DNA from: Candidatus Azambacteria bacterium
Lineage (GTDB): Bacteria > Patescibacteriota > Minisyncoccia > GWC2-36-17 > WO2-46-25
NCBI GenBank assembly: GCA_016200965.1
Contig: JACQDT010000013.1
Span: forward strand, 1-53,993
Direction: 5' to 3'
Length of the DNA: 53,993 nt
The notes under the pieces are model-generated. The model saw only the letters and a list, made by a program, of their open reading frames with translations, did no database searches and had not been told where the DNA came from. This document shows positions 32,817 to 43,076 of the stretch, piece after piece (position 1 is the first letter of the stretch; each line of letters opens with the position of its first letter). Both the position numbers and the translations under genes were made by a program.

Positions 32817-32919
32817 CTTTTCGTATTTTTTGTCGATCGATTCTAAGGATTCCCCTTGCGTCAACGATACTATAATGTATAGTACAGAAACATGCTCTTA
32901 ACACGAAAGGAGGCGCGAC

Positions 32920-33108
32920 ATGACTTCTGTGAGTCGGATAGAAAAACGGAAAACGTTCTGCCAGTACTGCGGTGCCACGGTGACAGGCGAAAGCGATTTG
33001 TTTGAATGCCCCGGATGCGGACAGCTGTATTGCAAAGACCACATCGTCGTCGTGAAAAGCGAAATCGGCGACATCCTCTGTACCTTTTGCGCAGGAGACC
33101 AAATATAA
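32920..33108 (+). CDS. Small zinc-ribbon protein
   Basis: 62 aa with CQYC, CPGC and a C-terminal CTFC, plus H42 of CKDH, enough for two zinc sites (RING or AN1-like spacing). A strong Shine-Dalgarno AAAGGAGG stands 7 nt before the ATG, unusual in a window with many leaderless starts. A terminator follows directly. Function unknown; regulatory or protein-binding adaptor is plausible. Confidence 0.75.
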   Translation: MTSVSRIEKRKTFCQYCGATVTGESDLFECPGCGQLYCKDHIVVVKSEIGDILCTFCAGDQI

Positions 33109-33142
33109 ACCGCTTTGATTTCAAACCTCGAGCGGTTTTTGT
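33108..33142 (+). terminator. Terminator after the zinc-ribbon gene
   Basis: AAACCGCT and AGCGGTTT pair across a 16-nt loop, followed by TTTGTTTT. Confidence 0.75.
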
Positions 33143-33145
33143 TTT

Positions 33146-34384
33146 CTATTCGTATCGCAACGCTTCAATAGGATCCTTTCTTGCGGCTTGCCTTGCAGGA
33201 TACAAACCAAATACAAGGCCGACCGCGGCGGACACGCCAAGCCCGAGCAAAGCCGCCGACACGGGGAATGAGAACGCCCACCCCACCGCAAGCACCCTGC
33301 TTAATATGAATGAAACGGCAAACGAAAGCCCCGCCCCAAACGAAATGCCGATGACGCCGCCGATTCCGGTGAGTATGATGGATTCCAAAAGAAACTGGCT
33401 CAGCACGTCATTCTCTGTCGCGCCGAGCGCCTTGCGGAGACCGATTTCGCGCGTGCGCTCCGTGACGGAGACCAGCATGATATTCATGATGCCGATGCCG
33501 CCCACCACCAAAGAAATCGCCGCAACCGACGCCAAAAAGAGAGTAAGATTGTCGGTGATGCTCCCCAGGCGTTTCGCGAGATCGGCCTGGGTTTCCACGA
33601 AGAAATCGTCCTTGCTCGGATTGTCTATGTGATGTGCTTCCCGCAAAGTCGCCTGAATATCCCTGACCGTTTGCGGGATCTCTGCCGTTGATTTCGCCTC
33701 AACGATAAAACGATGAAAATACTTGATGCCGAATACATACTGCTGGGCGGTGCTGTAAGGAATGAGCGCCGCTTCATCAAAATTGAAAAAGGACACCTGC
33801 CCCTTTTTCGCAAGGATCCCGATGACGCGCAAACTTCTGTTTTTTATCTTGATCTTCTGCCCGAGCGCGTTTGAAGACCCGAATAATTGATCCTTCACTT
33901 TGGAACCGATCACCACCACGTCGGCGCGGCCTTTCACGTCGTCTTCGGTGAAAAACGCTCCTTCGGACAAAGATATGTCGAAAATCTTCGCGATCAGATC
34001 GGACGCGCCGAAGATCGTGAGCCGGTATGTTTCCGAACCGTACGCCCCCGTGTCGCCACCGAACACGATTGGCATGATTTCAGAAAGGGCGGGCACGTTT
34101 GATTTTCTCTTGAGCGCCTCCAGGTCGCGCTCTTTGAGCGAGTCGGAAAACACCTGCGGCGCATCGCTTGGCCCCTTAGGCTCTCTGCCCGGGATGACAA
34201 CGATGGTATTGGAGCCGAGCCCCTGCACCTGCCCCAAAATCAGATCCTGCGCGCCCGCCCCCAAAGCCATCACCACGATAATGGAGGTAATGCCGATGAC
34301 AATGCCAAGCACGGTGAGCGCCGAGCGCGATTTGTTCACCCTAAGCCCCCGAAGCGCGGTTTTGAATGTGTGTGCGAGCGTCAT
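33146..34384 (-). CDS. MacB-type ABC transporter permease
   Basis: 412 aa. One N-terminal helix (SALTVLGIVIGITSIIVVMALG), a periplasm-type MacB core domain of ~220 residues (GLGSNTIVVIPG...), and three C-terminal helices ending NMKARK-like YPARQAARKDPIEALRYE, the standard FtsX-domain end. It works with the adjacent ATPase and HlyD-like adaptor as a tripartite-style exporter (drugs, peptides or lipids). Its start overlaps the ATPase stop by 4 bp. Confidence 0.92.
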   Translation of the reverse strand: MTLAHTFKTALRGLRVNKSRSALTVLGIVIGITSIIVVMALGAGAQDLILGQVQGLGSNTIVVIPGREPKGPSDAPQVFSDSLKERDLEALKRKSNVPALSEIMPIVFGGDTGAYGSETYRLTIFGASDLIAKIFDISLSEGAFFTEDDVKGRADVVVIGSKVKDQLFGSSNALGQKIKIKNRSLRVIGILAKKGQVSFFNFDEAALIPYSTAQQYVFGIKYFHRFIVEAKSTAEIPQTVRDIQATLREAHHIDNPSKDDFFVETQADLAKRLGSITDNLTLFLASVAAISLVVGGIGIMNIMLVSVTERTREIGLRKALGATENDVLSQFLLESIILTGIGGVIGISFGAGLSFAVSFILSRVLAVGWAFSFPVSAALLGLGVSAAVGLVFGLYPARQAARKDPIEALRYE

Positions 34385-35100
34385 TTTTTGAAATGATCCT
34401 TTGCTTCGCGGCGATGATTGACCGCGGTGTCGCTTTCCACCTTCCCGTCGCGCATGCGCACGATGCGGCGCGCGAGTTCGGCGGTGTAGGTCTCGTGCGT
34501 CACTAAAATCACGGTGTGGCCGCGCTCTTCGTTGAGCCGTTGGATGATTTCCATGACGAGCTGTCCCGATTTGGAATCAAGGTTTCCCGTCGGCTCGTCG
34601 GCAAAAATAACTTCGGGTTTGTTTACCAGCGCGCGGGCGATCGCCACGCGCTGTTTTTCTCCGCCCGAAAGCTGCGAGGGTTCATGGAACATGCGGTGCG
34701 CAAGCCCCACCGACTCAACCGCTTCGCGCGCGAACTTGTCCCACAGCGATTCTTTCACGTCCGAATACAAAAGCGGGAGCTTCACATTCTCAAACACGCT
34801 GGTCCGGGGCAACAGATTGAACGCCTGAAACACGAAACCCGCCTTTTTATTGCGCAGGTGGGCGATTTCCTCTTTTGAATACTCCGCTATCTTTTTCCCT
34901 TCAAAACGATATTCACCCGCGGTGGGAACATCCAAAAATCCAAGCATGTGGAGCAATGTTGACTTACCCGAACCCGAGGGCCCCATAATGGCAAGGAACT
35001 CCCCCTTCTCAATGTGCAAAGACAGGTCATCCAAAGCGACCGTATCGACTCCCTCCATGGAATATATTTTTTTGAGATGAGAGATTTCTATGAGGGCCAC
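34381..35100 (-). CDS. MacB/LolD-type ABC transporter ATPase
   Basis: 239 aa. Walker A GPSGSGKST (residues ~39-47), signature LSGGEKQRVAIARAL, Walker B VIFADEPTGNLDSKSG and H-loop VTHE are present. It energises the adjoining permease. The last ~20 residues are a charged extension. Confidence 0.94.
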   Translation of the reverse strand: MALIEISHLKKIYSMEGVDTVALDDLSLHIEKGEFLAIMGPSGSGKSTLLHMLGFLDVPTAGEYRFEGKKIAEYSKEEIAHLRNKKAGFVFQAFNLLPRTSVFENVKLPLLYSDVKESLWDKFAREAVESVGLAHRMFHEPSQLSGGEKQRVAIARALVNKPEVIFADEPTGNLDSKSGQLVMEIIQRLNEERGHTVILVTHETYTAELARRIVRMRDGKVESDTAVNHRREAKDHFKK

Positions 35101-35123
35101 GGCTTTTAGAACTCATTATTTTT

Positions 35124-36782
35124 TTATTCTTTCACAAACGTGATGACCCTGTCCCCTTCCTGTATGCCTTTGAGGATTTCAATATTGCCGTCGTTTCCCC
35201 GCAGGCCCGTTTCCATTTCTCTTTCGCTCATGCTGTTGTTCGCGCCGGGAATTCGTACTATTTTCTTTCCTTCCTTGGTAATCACCGCGCGCTGAGGGAT
35301 GACGATCGCTCCCGTCCGCTTGCCGGTGACGATATCGATATTGGCAGTCATTCCCGACTTGATGCGTTCGTCTTTCTTTGTGAATTGCAGGGTCACTTTA
35401 TAGGTAGGGACTCCTTCCACAATCGTCTCCGCCGGATCAATCGCGCTTGTGACGGCGTCAAAGAACGTATCATTTCCATACGCATCAAGCGTGACTTGCG
35501 CTTCGTTGCCGATTCTCACTTTAGCAACGTCCGCCTCAGGCACATACGCTTCCATTTCAAACTGCGCCTCGGAAATAAGGGAAACAACCGATACCCCCGC
35601 GGAAACGATCTCTCCTTCCTTCGCGTCCTGGCGCGTGACTACGCCCGCAATGGGAGCCGAAAGGACGGATTTGGCGAGCTGGGCCTTGATGGTTTCTGCG
35701 TGCGCCTCCGCCTGCAAAGCGCTTGCTTCCTGCGCCGAAATTTGCTCTTTGGTATATCCCGCATATTTGAGCGCAAGCTCCGCTTCGGCGGCCGCGCGCG
35801 CATTTGCCGCATCGTTTACGCCCGCCTCCGCGGCGGAAATACTTGATTGGTTTGCCGCTTTCTGCACGGCGATCGCCTGCTGTTTGCCCGCGATCGTAAT
35901 GGCCTCCGCGCTCACGTTATTTTTTTCCGTATTCAAATTGCCCGCGTCCGCTGAAGTAAACTTGGAAAGCACCGGCACCCCGTCCAGCGCCGCCTTTACC
36001 AAAGAAAGCGCCCCCTTCATATCGCCGAGCGCTTTGTCTATGTTCTCAAACGCAGGATTGGCCTGCGCCGCGACGACGCTTCCCTTCGCTCCACCGGAAA
36101 ACTGGCTTAAATAGTCCTTGCCCGCCCGGCCCGCCCCCTGGACTCCGAGCAACGCCAGGACCGCGGCGGCTTTTCCGTCCGACACCTGTATGCCCTGCTG
36201 ATCAAGTCCAGAAAAATAAGCGTTTTGCAGATCGGTGAGCACGAACAAGGAATTAAGCGCGATGCTCGCCGATTTGACCGCGGCGGAAAGCGCGCTGTCA
36301 TAATCGTCTTTTATATCCGCATCCGCTTTGCTTTTCGCATTTTCAAGATTCACCTGCGCATCGGCAAATGATTTTTTCGCGCTTGCCGCTTTCGTTTCGG
36401 CAAGCGCTATTTCTTCAGGTCTGGTCCCGAGGCGCATCTCGTCCAATTTTGCTTCCTGGACCTCCCGCGCGGCGGATGCCTCGGCAAGCTGGGAACGCAG
36501 CTCGCTTGCGTCAAGTTCAACAAGCATTGCGCCCTGCGCAACGCGATCGCCCACAGCCGCGCGCGCGCGGACCACTCTTCCTCCTTTTTCAAATGCGAGT
36601 TGCACGCTGTGTGCCGCCTTCACCTTCCCTGTCACGCTCACTTCTTCAACAAGGTCGGCGCGCGCAGCGACCGCAAATTCATACGGCACCGTCTTGGGTG
36701 CGGCAAAATACCGCCACGCAAAAACGGCGATAAAAACCACTGCAATCGCTATTACCGCATATTTTAGGGTGAACATTTTCAT
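35124..36782 (-). CDS. HlyD/MacA-family membrane-fusion protein
   Basis: 552 aa, longer than usual. N-terminal membrane anchor (residues 8-28), half-motif of the biotinyl-lipoyl domain (RARAAVGDRVAQGAMLVELDASELR), then a very long helical hairpin with an insertion (res ~150-330, including a SALSAAVKSASIALNSLF stretch), the second half-motif (RQDAKEGEIVSAGVSV), and beta-barrel and membrane-proximal domains to the C-terminus (IVIPQRAVITKEGKK). It should link the MacB-like pump to the outside. No outer-membrane channel gene is nearby, consistent with a monoderm-type envelope. Confidence 0.9.
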   Translation of the reverse strand: MKMFTLKYAVIAIAVVFIAVFAWRYFAAPKTVPYEFAVAARADLVEEVSVTGKVKAAHSVQLAFEKGGRVVRARAAVGDRVAQGAMLVELDASELRSQLAEASAAREVQEAKLDEMRLGTRPEEIALAETKAASAKKSFADAQVNLENAKSKADADIKDDYDSALSAAVKSASIALNSLFVLTDLQNAYFSGLDQQGIQVSDGKAAAVLALLGVQGAGRAGKDYLSQFSGGAKGSVVAAQANPAFENIDKALGDMKGALSLVKAALDGVPVLSKFTSADAGNLNTEKNNVSAEAITIAGKQQAIAVQKAANQSSISAAEAGVNDAANARAAAEAELALKYAGYTKEQISAQEASALQAEAHAETIKAQLAKSVLSAPIAGVVTRQDAKEGEIVSAGVSVVSLISEAQFEMEAYVPEADVAKVRIGNEAQVTLDAYGNDTFFDAVTSAIDPAETIVEGVPTYKVTLQFTKKDERIKSGMTANIDIVTGKRTGAIVIPQRAVITKEGKKIVRIPGANNSMSEREMETGLRGNDGNIEILKGIQEGDRVITFVKE

Positions 36783-36829
36783 GTGCTATCCTTGCATCAT
36801 AAACGCGTTATGCAATTCTGTAAACCGCA

Positions 36830-37288
36830 TTATTTCAACGACAACGACTTGATGGGCACCATGACTGCGCGCGGATCTTTTTTCCACGCGTCGGACACGT
36901 CCGCGTATAGCTCAAGCTCGTTGCCGTCCGGATCAAGCACGTACAAACTATGCGTCACGCCGTGATCGCTCGCGCCGACAATGTGCACGTCTTTTTTGCG
37001 GAGCTCGCGCCATACCGCGCGAAGCGCTTCCGGCCCGTCGCCGATTTTAAAACCAATGTGATAGAGACCGGGCTTCGGCGCCCGATGTGGCTCCGGCTCT
37101 CCGCCTATTTCAATAAGTAAAAGCTCGTGATGCGTCCTGCCCGAAGAAAAAAGCGCGATTCCCGCTTGGCCAAGCGCGTGCTCGTCCCGCGCGATCTCAT
37201 GAAACCCCAGCGTGTCGCGATAAAAGTCGGCGGAACGCTTCAGATCGCTTACATACAGCACCACATGCCCCAACTCTTTGATAGTCAT
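36830..37288 (-). CDS. VOC-family (glyoxalase/dioxygenase-like) protein
   Basis: The start is placed at ATG 37288 (152 aa), where MTIKELGHVVLYVSDL begins the first beta-alpha-beta-beta-beta module. Metal ligands are probably the His of ELGHVV, His of GLYHIGF and Glu of DGNELELYAD. Such proteins act on glutathione adducts, catechols or bind antibiotics; the substrate cannot be told. Confidence 0.88.
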   Translation of the reverse strand: MTIKELGHVVLYVSDLKRSADFYRDTLGFHEIARDEHALGQAGIALFSSGRTHHELLLIEIGGEPEPHRAPKPGLYHIGFKIGDGPEALRAVWRELRKKDVHIVGASDHGVTHSLYVLDPDGNELELYADVSDAWKKDPRAVMVPIKSLSLK

Positions 37289-37365
37289 GTAATCAGCATA
37301 CACTGGTTTTTAAAAAAGAAAAATCTTTGTCAAAACTTTTATTCTATACTACAATAAGCGTCATT

Positions 37366-38370
37366 ATGTCATTTTCCATCGGCATCGTCGGGCTTCCGAA
37401 CGTGGGTAAATCAACGTTGTTTAAAGCGCTCACGAAAAAACAGGTGGACATCCAGAATTATCCGTTCTGCACCATAGACCCAAACGTGGGCGTGGTGACG
37501 GTTCCCGATGAGCGGCTGGACAAGCTCGCGGCGTTCTCGCATTCAAAAAAAACAGTGCCGACGGTGATAGAATTTTTCGATATCGCGGGTCTCGTGAAGG
37601 GCGCGCACGAGGGTGAGGGGCTTGGCAACCAGTTTTTGTCGCACATCAAAGAAACCAAAGCCATCGCGCACGTGGTGAACCTTGAGCTGATATTTGCCGA
37701 CCTTGCCGCAACAACGAGGCGGCTCGAAAAAAACGCGCGCGACGCACGGGCCGGCGTTAAAGAAGCCGTTGCCCAAAAAGCGACGCTCGAAAAAATAAAA
37801 ACCGCCCTTGAAACCGGGGCGCTCGCCCATACACTATCGTTTACCGACCAAGAAATACCATTCGTAAAAGAGCTTAATCTTCTTACCTCAAAACCCATCC
37901 TCTACGTGTTAAACAAAAAAACAGGCGCCAAAAACGTTGAGGGGGTAACCGCGTATCTTTCCAAAAACAATCTCGCGTGGGTAATGCTTGATGCCAACAC
38001 CGAGCTGATGCTCGGCGAGCTTCAAGAAAATGACCGAAAAGAATATCAAAAAGAATTCGGGCTTTCGGAACAATCGGGGCTGGATGATCTTATCAAAAAA
38101 AGCTACGAGCTTTTGGGGCTTATCACGTACCTCACCACCGGCGAAGACGAAACGCGGGCATGGACGATACGGCGCGGCACTAAAGCGCCGCAGGCGGCTG
38201 CCGAAATCCACACCGATTTTGAAAAGAAATTCATCCGCGCCGAAGTTATCAACTGGCAAATACTGCTAGATGCCGGCTCCTACGCCGCCGCACGCGAAAA
38301 AGGCCTGCTCCGCACCGAAGGGAAAGAGTACGTCGTGAAAGACGGCGACGTGATGGAGTTTAAGATTTAA
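37366..38370 (+). CDS. ychF: Ribosome-binding ATPase YchF
   Basis: The start is placed at ATG 37366 (334 aa), where MSFSIGIVGLPNVGKST begins the nucleotide-binding fold; the earlier reading adds 13 non-conserved residues. Asn in the G4-like NKKTG motif and the C-terminal TGS-like domain (EVINWQILLDAGSYAAAREKGLLRTEGKEYVVKDGDVMEFKI) are present. It is slightly shorter than the usual ~363 aa. The last 67 bp recur twice downstream, which marks this 3' end as an insertion target. Confidence 0.96.
   Translation: MSFSIGIVGLPNVGKSTLFKALTKKQVDIQNYPFCTIDPNVGVVTVPDERLDKLAAFSHSKKTVPTVIEFFDIAGLVKGAHEGEGLGNQFLSHIKETKAIAHVVNLELIFADLAATTRRLEKNARDARAGVKEAVAQKATLEKIKTALETGALAHTLSFTDQEIPFVKELNLLTSKPILYVLNKKTGAKNVEGVTAYLSKNNLAWVMLDANTELMLGELQENDRKEYQKEFGLSEQSGLDDLIKKSYELLGLITYLTTGEDETRAWTIRRGTKAPQAAAEIHTDFEKKFIRAEVINWQILLDAGSYAAAREKGLLRTEGKEYVVKDGDVMEFKI
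38304..38370 (+). repeat. ychF 3' end, native copy of a triplicated 67-bp segment
   Basis: Encodes LLRTEGKEYVVKDGDVMEFKI-stop. It recurs at 39153-39217 (diverged, mostly synonymous changes) and at 40331-40397 (64 of 67 identical). These look like attachment-site or gene-end duplications made when elements entered the ychF end. Confidence 0.85.
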
Positions 38371-38414
38371 GCATGCGTATGTTGATAGACATGCGCTAAC
38401 CTTACAATTTCCAT

Positions 38415-38452
38415 CATGTCGTTATTCCCGCTATCGCTGGAATAACGACATG
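38415..38452. repeat. 38-bp palindrome G1
   Basis: 14-bp perfect arms CATGTCGTTATTCC / GGAATAACGACATG around CGCTATCGCT. It stands 13 bp beyond the stop of the Cas2-like gene and 44 bp beyond ychF. The same outer arms occur at 39071 and 53181. Confidence 0.9.
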
Positions 38453-38465
38453 ACTGCTACAATCA

Positions 38466-39038
38466 TCACACATGGAAACGACGCTTCAAATCAAGCTCAT
38501 TATCCACTTCTTTCGCCGTCACAAATCGAACATACGGCTTCACTTCAAATAGCTCCGCAAGAAAATCTATTTCATCCCTGCAGGGATACGGATGCACAAA
38601 AACGCTTTTCTGCATCTGGAGAAAACCGGCGCGCTTCAGCTTCCCCGCAAGCGCGTCCCTTCCCTTTTTATGCCGCTCGGGGATATCAAACATCACCAGC
38701 CGCCACAAACCATCCCAGCGCGCGGGTTTTTTAACACATACCGCCTCCGGATGATACTGAAGCGCGCGGCGCTTCCCTTGCTCGTTCAAAACAAGCGTGA
38801 GGGTGCCGTCTTCGTGTTCTTGGTAATCAATAAGCTTTGATTGATAAAGTCGCCGTATGGAGTCCCGCAAGCTCCGCTGATTGATCTTTTGCCACTCCTT
38901 CACCGCAGATTTGATAAGGAAAATAGTCCTGTCCGGACGGCGAGAAAATGAAAGCGCGAAACCGGCGTACAGCAACAACAGTGTTTTCTGCGCCACCTGC
39001 CCCATCTTTTCCCTCTGTTTCGTCTTGGTGATCATCAT
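38466..39038 (-). CDS. Cas2-like/PaaX-like protein
   Basis: 190 aa. An N-terminal basic winged-helix part (WQKINQRSLRDSIRRLYQSKLIDYQE, then GTLTLVLNEQGKRRAL) is followed by a ferredoxin-like domain WRLVMFDIPERHKKGRDALAG, KSVFVHPYPCRDEIDFLAELF, as in Cas2 and the PaaX C-terminus. Proteins of this type are frequent solo genes in Parcubacteria genomes and are often annotated as Cas2. No cas1, other cas gene or CRISPR array is present. The gene is bracketed by two copies of a 38-bp palindrome and followed by a copy of the ychF end, so it looks like a mobile unit. Confidence 0.85.
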   Translation of the reverse strand: MMITKTKQREKMGQVAQKTLLLLYAGFALSFSRRPDRTIFLIKSAVKEWQKINQRSLRDSIRRLYQSKLIDYQEHEDGTLTLVLNEQGKRRALQYHPEAVCVKKPARWDGLWRLVMFDIPERHKKGRDALAGKLKRAGFLQMQKSVFVHPYPCRDEIDFLAELFEVKPYVRFVTAKEVDNELDLKRRFHV

Positions 39039-39070
39039 AGAAAATCATGTAAAATCGTTGATTGAAACCC

Positions 39071-39108
39071 CATGTCGTTATTCCCGCTATCGCGCGAATA
39101 ACGACATG
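39071..39108. repeat. 38-bp palindrome G2
   Basis: Same outer sequence as G1 (CATGTCGTTATTC / GAATAACGACATG, 13 bp) with a CGCTATCGCG centre, 33 bp before the Cas2-like start codon. Confidence 0.9.
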
Positions 39109-39152
39109 AATGTAGATATAGAGTAATATAAATTTCCGGGTAAAACAAAAAA

Positions 39153-39217
39153 TCCTCCGCACCGAGGGAAAGGGATACGTCGTAAAAGACGGGGATGTTA
39201 TGGAATTCAAAATCTAA
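39153..39217 (+). repeat. Diverged second copy of the ychF 3' end
   Basis: Encodes LRTEGKGYVVKDGDVMEFKI-stop. Differences from the native copy are mostly at third codon positions, as if it came from another strain's ychF rather than arising by decay in place. Confidence 0.8.
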
Positions 39218-39231
39218 AGCGACTCTTATAT

Positions 39232-39269
39232 TCCACCCATTTTCCCGCATATGCGGGAAAATGGGTGGA
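39232..39269. repeat. Perfect 38-bp palindrome H
   Basis: Arms TCCACCCATTTTCCCGC and GCGGGAAAATGGGTGGA around ATAT; every base is paired. Its length and central -GC-ATAT-GC- plan match family G though the arms differ. It lies 14 bp after the second ychF end. Confidence 0.85.
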
Positions 39270-39355
39270 CATGGATACTTGTCACGCGCAAGAGAAAATA
39301 CTGTTTCAGAAGTCCGACTTCTGAATATCTAATCGAGCTTAGCCACTATCAAAAC

Positions 39356-39679
39356 TTAATCTTCAACCAGCTCTATTGATTCGATACCTCTTACAGGAAC
39401 ATAATTATGACGACCACTATCACTTTCAGTAATGCTCACAGTAGCACCAGTACTTCGGTGTCCTCCAATGGTTATTTCCATCTTCGGAATCCCTCCTTTT
39501 TTAGAATAGGAACCGAGCGAATCCACTATACCTTCAAGCGACCTTGTTTCACCATCTTTGATTTTTAGAGTAATCCTGATCTTCTTTTTTGATTCTTTGG
39601 CGTCCTGCAACACATCACACATTTCAAAAATACGTCTAGGTTCAATAGGGCTGGGTTCTTCGTAGTGCTCTTTTGGCAT
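39356..39679 (-). CDS. Small unknown protein, likely beta-barrel
   Basis: 107 aa. The N-terminal 30 residues are helical and charged; the rest is predicted beta with alternating charged and hydrophobic residues (KKIRITLKIKDGETRSLEGIVDSLGSY, MEITIGGHRSTGATVSI, YVPVRGIESIELV), like a small SH3 or Sm-type barrel. No family is recognised. It shares the insertion with hicBA. Confidence 0.6.
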   Translation of the reverse strand: MPKEHYEEPSPIEPRRIFEMCDVLQDAKESKKKIRITLKIKDGETRSLEGIVDSLGSYSKKGGIPKMEITIGGHRSTGATVSITESDSGRHNYVPVRGIESIELVED

Positions 39680-39801
39680 ACTTATTCAAGCTTAATGATA
39701 TGCCTCTAGTGTATCCCCCCCCTTTCACAAAGGAGTCAACATGGGCTTTTGCACAGTACAAAAACAAAAAAACGGCCATCTTGGCCGTTTTTTTGATCTG
39801 G

Positions 39802-40029
39802 CTATTTCGCGACCTGCAATTTTTCAAATTCCTCCACCGAGAGTTCGGCGTCACGGAGTATTTTTCTGATAAGAGATTTGTCTATTGCTTTATAGTCGGG
39901 AACAGTTACTGATTTTCTTCCGAAGCATTCCAAGCGAACATGGCTACCGCGCTGTCGTGTCGCGCGATAGCCCAATTTTCCTAAAATCTTGATTAAACTT
40001 TTTCCAGAGATGCTTCGCGGCTTTGGCAT
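39802..40029 (-). CDS. hicA: HicA toxin
   Basis: The start is placed at ATG 40029 (75 aa), 1 nt after the hicB stop; the longer reading overlaps hicB. It has the double-stranded RNA-binding fold with GYRATRQRGSHVRL (catalytic His in GSHV) and TVPDYKAIDKSLIRKIL. HicA is a translation-linked mRNA nuclease. Confidence 0.92.
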   Translation of the reverse strand: MPKPRSISGKSLIKILGKLGYRATRQRGSHVRLECFGRKSVTVPDYKAIDKSLIRKILRDAELSVEEFEKLQVAK

Positions 40030-40030
40030 A

Positions 40031-40288
40031 TTATACCGCAATAGTATGCAAGCTGATTTCTCGCGGATGATATTCTTTCAAAATTTGCCGCGATTTCTTT
40101 TCTTCAAGAATCAGCTCAATAACCTCTCTGATATTACGCAATGCTTCGTCAATCGTCTTCCCTTGCGTATAACATCCCTCAAAAAGCGGACATTCCACCA
40201 CATAAAAACCGTCCTCTCCCTTCTCCATTAAAAGAGGAAGCCGTGGATCGGTAGATAATATCTTTGATTTCTCCTTTTTCATACTCAC
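40031..40288 (-). CDS. hicB: HicB antitoxin
   Basis: 85 aa. The HicB fold is visible as EKGEDGFYVVECPLFEGCYTQGKTIDEALRNIREVIEL. It has a short basic N-terminus and lacks a C-terminal DNA-binding domain. It precedes hicA, and the two ORFs are 1 nt apart. A second Met at residue 3 could also start it. Confidence 0.92.
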   Translation of the reverse strand: MSMKKEKSKILSTDPRLPLLMEKGEDGFYVVECPLFEGCYTQGKTIDEALRNIREVIELILEEKKSRQILKEYHPREISLHTIAV

Positions 40289-40330
40289 ATTTTATCAAGC
40301 CGAAAAGACATTGTCAATTTAAACAAAATG

Positions 40331-40397
40331 CCTGCTCCGCACCGAAGGGAAAGAGTACGTCGTGAAAGACGGCGACGTGGCGGAGTTTAAGATTTGA
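40331..40397 (+). repeat. Third copy of the ychF 3' end
   Basis: 64 of 67 bases are identical with the native ychF end; it reads LLRTEGKEYVVKDGDVAEFKI-stop. The convergent copZ stop codon and its last codons lie inside this copy, so the pre-insertion order was most likely ychF converging on copZ. Confidence 0.85.
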
Positions 40398-40602
40398 CAG
40401 CCGCCTTGAAACCGGCTTCTTCGATTACTTTAATGACGTCCGCGTCTTTTATTTTCGTCTCGTCGTATTCCACTTCTCCCTTTTTTGTCTCATAGTTCAC
40501 TTTCGCGGAAGCGACGCCTTCCGTATTGGACAAAAACAATTCAATGCCCGTTGAGCACGCCCCGCAATGCATTCCCTCAATGTTGTATGTTTTCTTTACC
40601 AT
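40387..40602 (-). CDS. copZ: CopZ-like copper chaperone
   Basis: 71 aa, one heavy-metal-associated domain with GMHCGACSTG (copper-binding Cys pair at residues ~13-16) and a beta-alpha-beta fold. It hands Cu(I) to the CopA next to it (4 nt upstream in the same strand, start of CopZ after the CopA stop). Its last codons fall in the ychF repeat. Confidence 0.93.
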   Translation of the reverse strand: MVKKTYNIEGMHCGACSTGIELFLSNTEGVASAKVNYETKKGEVEYDETKIKDADVIKVIEEAGFKAAVKS

Positions 40603-40606
40603 ATTA

Positions 40607-43036
<2,430 letters not shown>

Positions 43037-43047
43037 GTATTTATCTT

Positions 43048-43076
43048 ATTATATCTGATATGAATAAATTTGTCAC
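43048..43076 (-). promoter_or_regulatory. copA promoter overlapping the divergent cupredoxin start
   Basis: GTGACA (43076-43071), 17-bp spacer, TATAAT (43053-43048). The two divergent ATGs are only 23 bp apart, so this promoter overlaps the 5' end of the cupredoxin gene and the two must interfere or share control. Confidence 0.7.

Noticed and set aside
30268-32880. Integrated element with a tRNA-Arg attachment duplication
   Set aside because: I looked for a copy of the tRNA-Arg 3' end near the far edge of the AT-rich block and saw none; only composition supports acquisition.
38415-39217. Cas2-like gene with nearby repeats as a CRISPR locus
   Set aside because: No array of direct repeats with unique spacers, no cas1 or other cas gene; the repeats are two single palindromes, not a CRISPR array.
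38371-40330. IS200/IS605 element
   Set aside because: No TnpA (Y1 transposase) or TnpB-like protein is present, only Cas2-like, HicAB and a small unknown protein.
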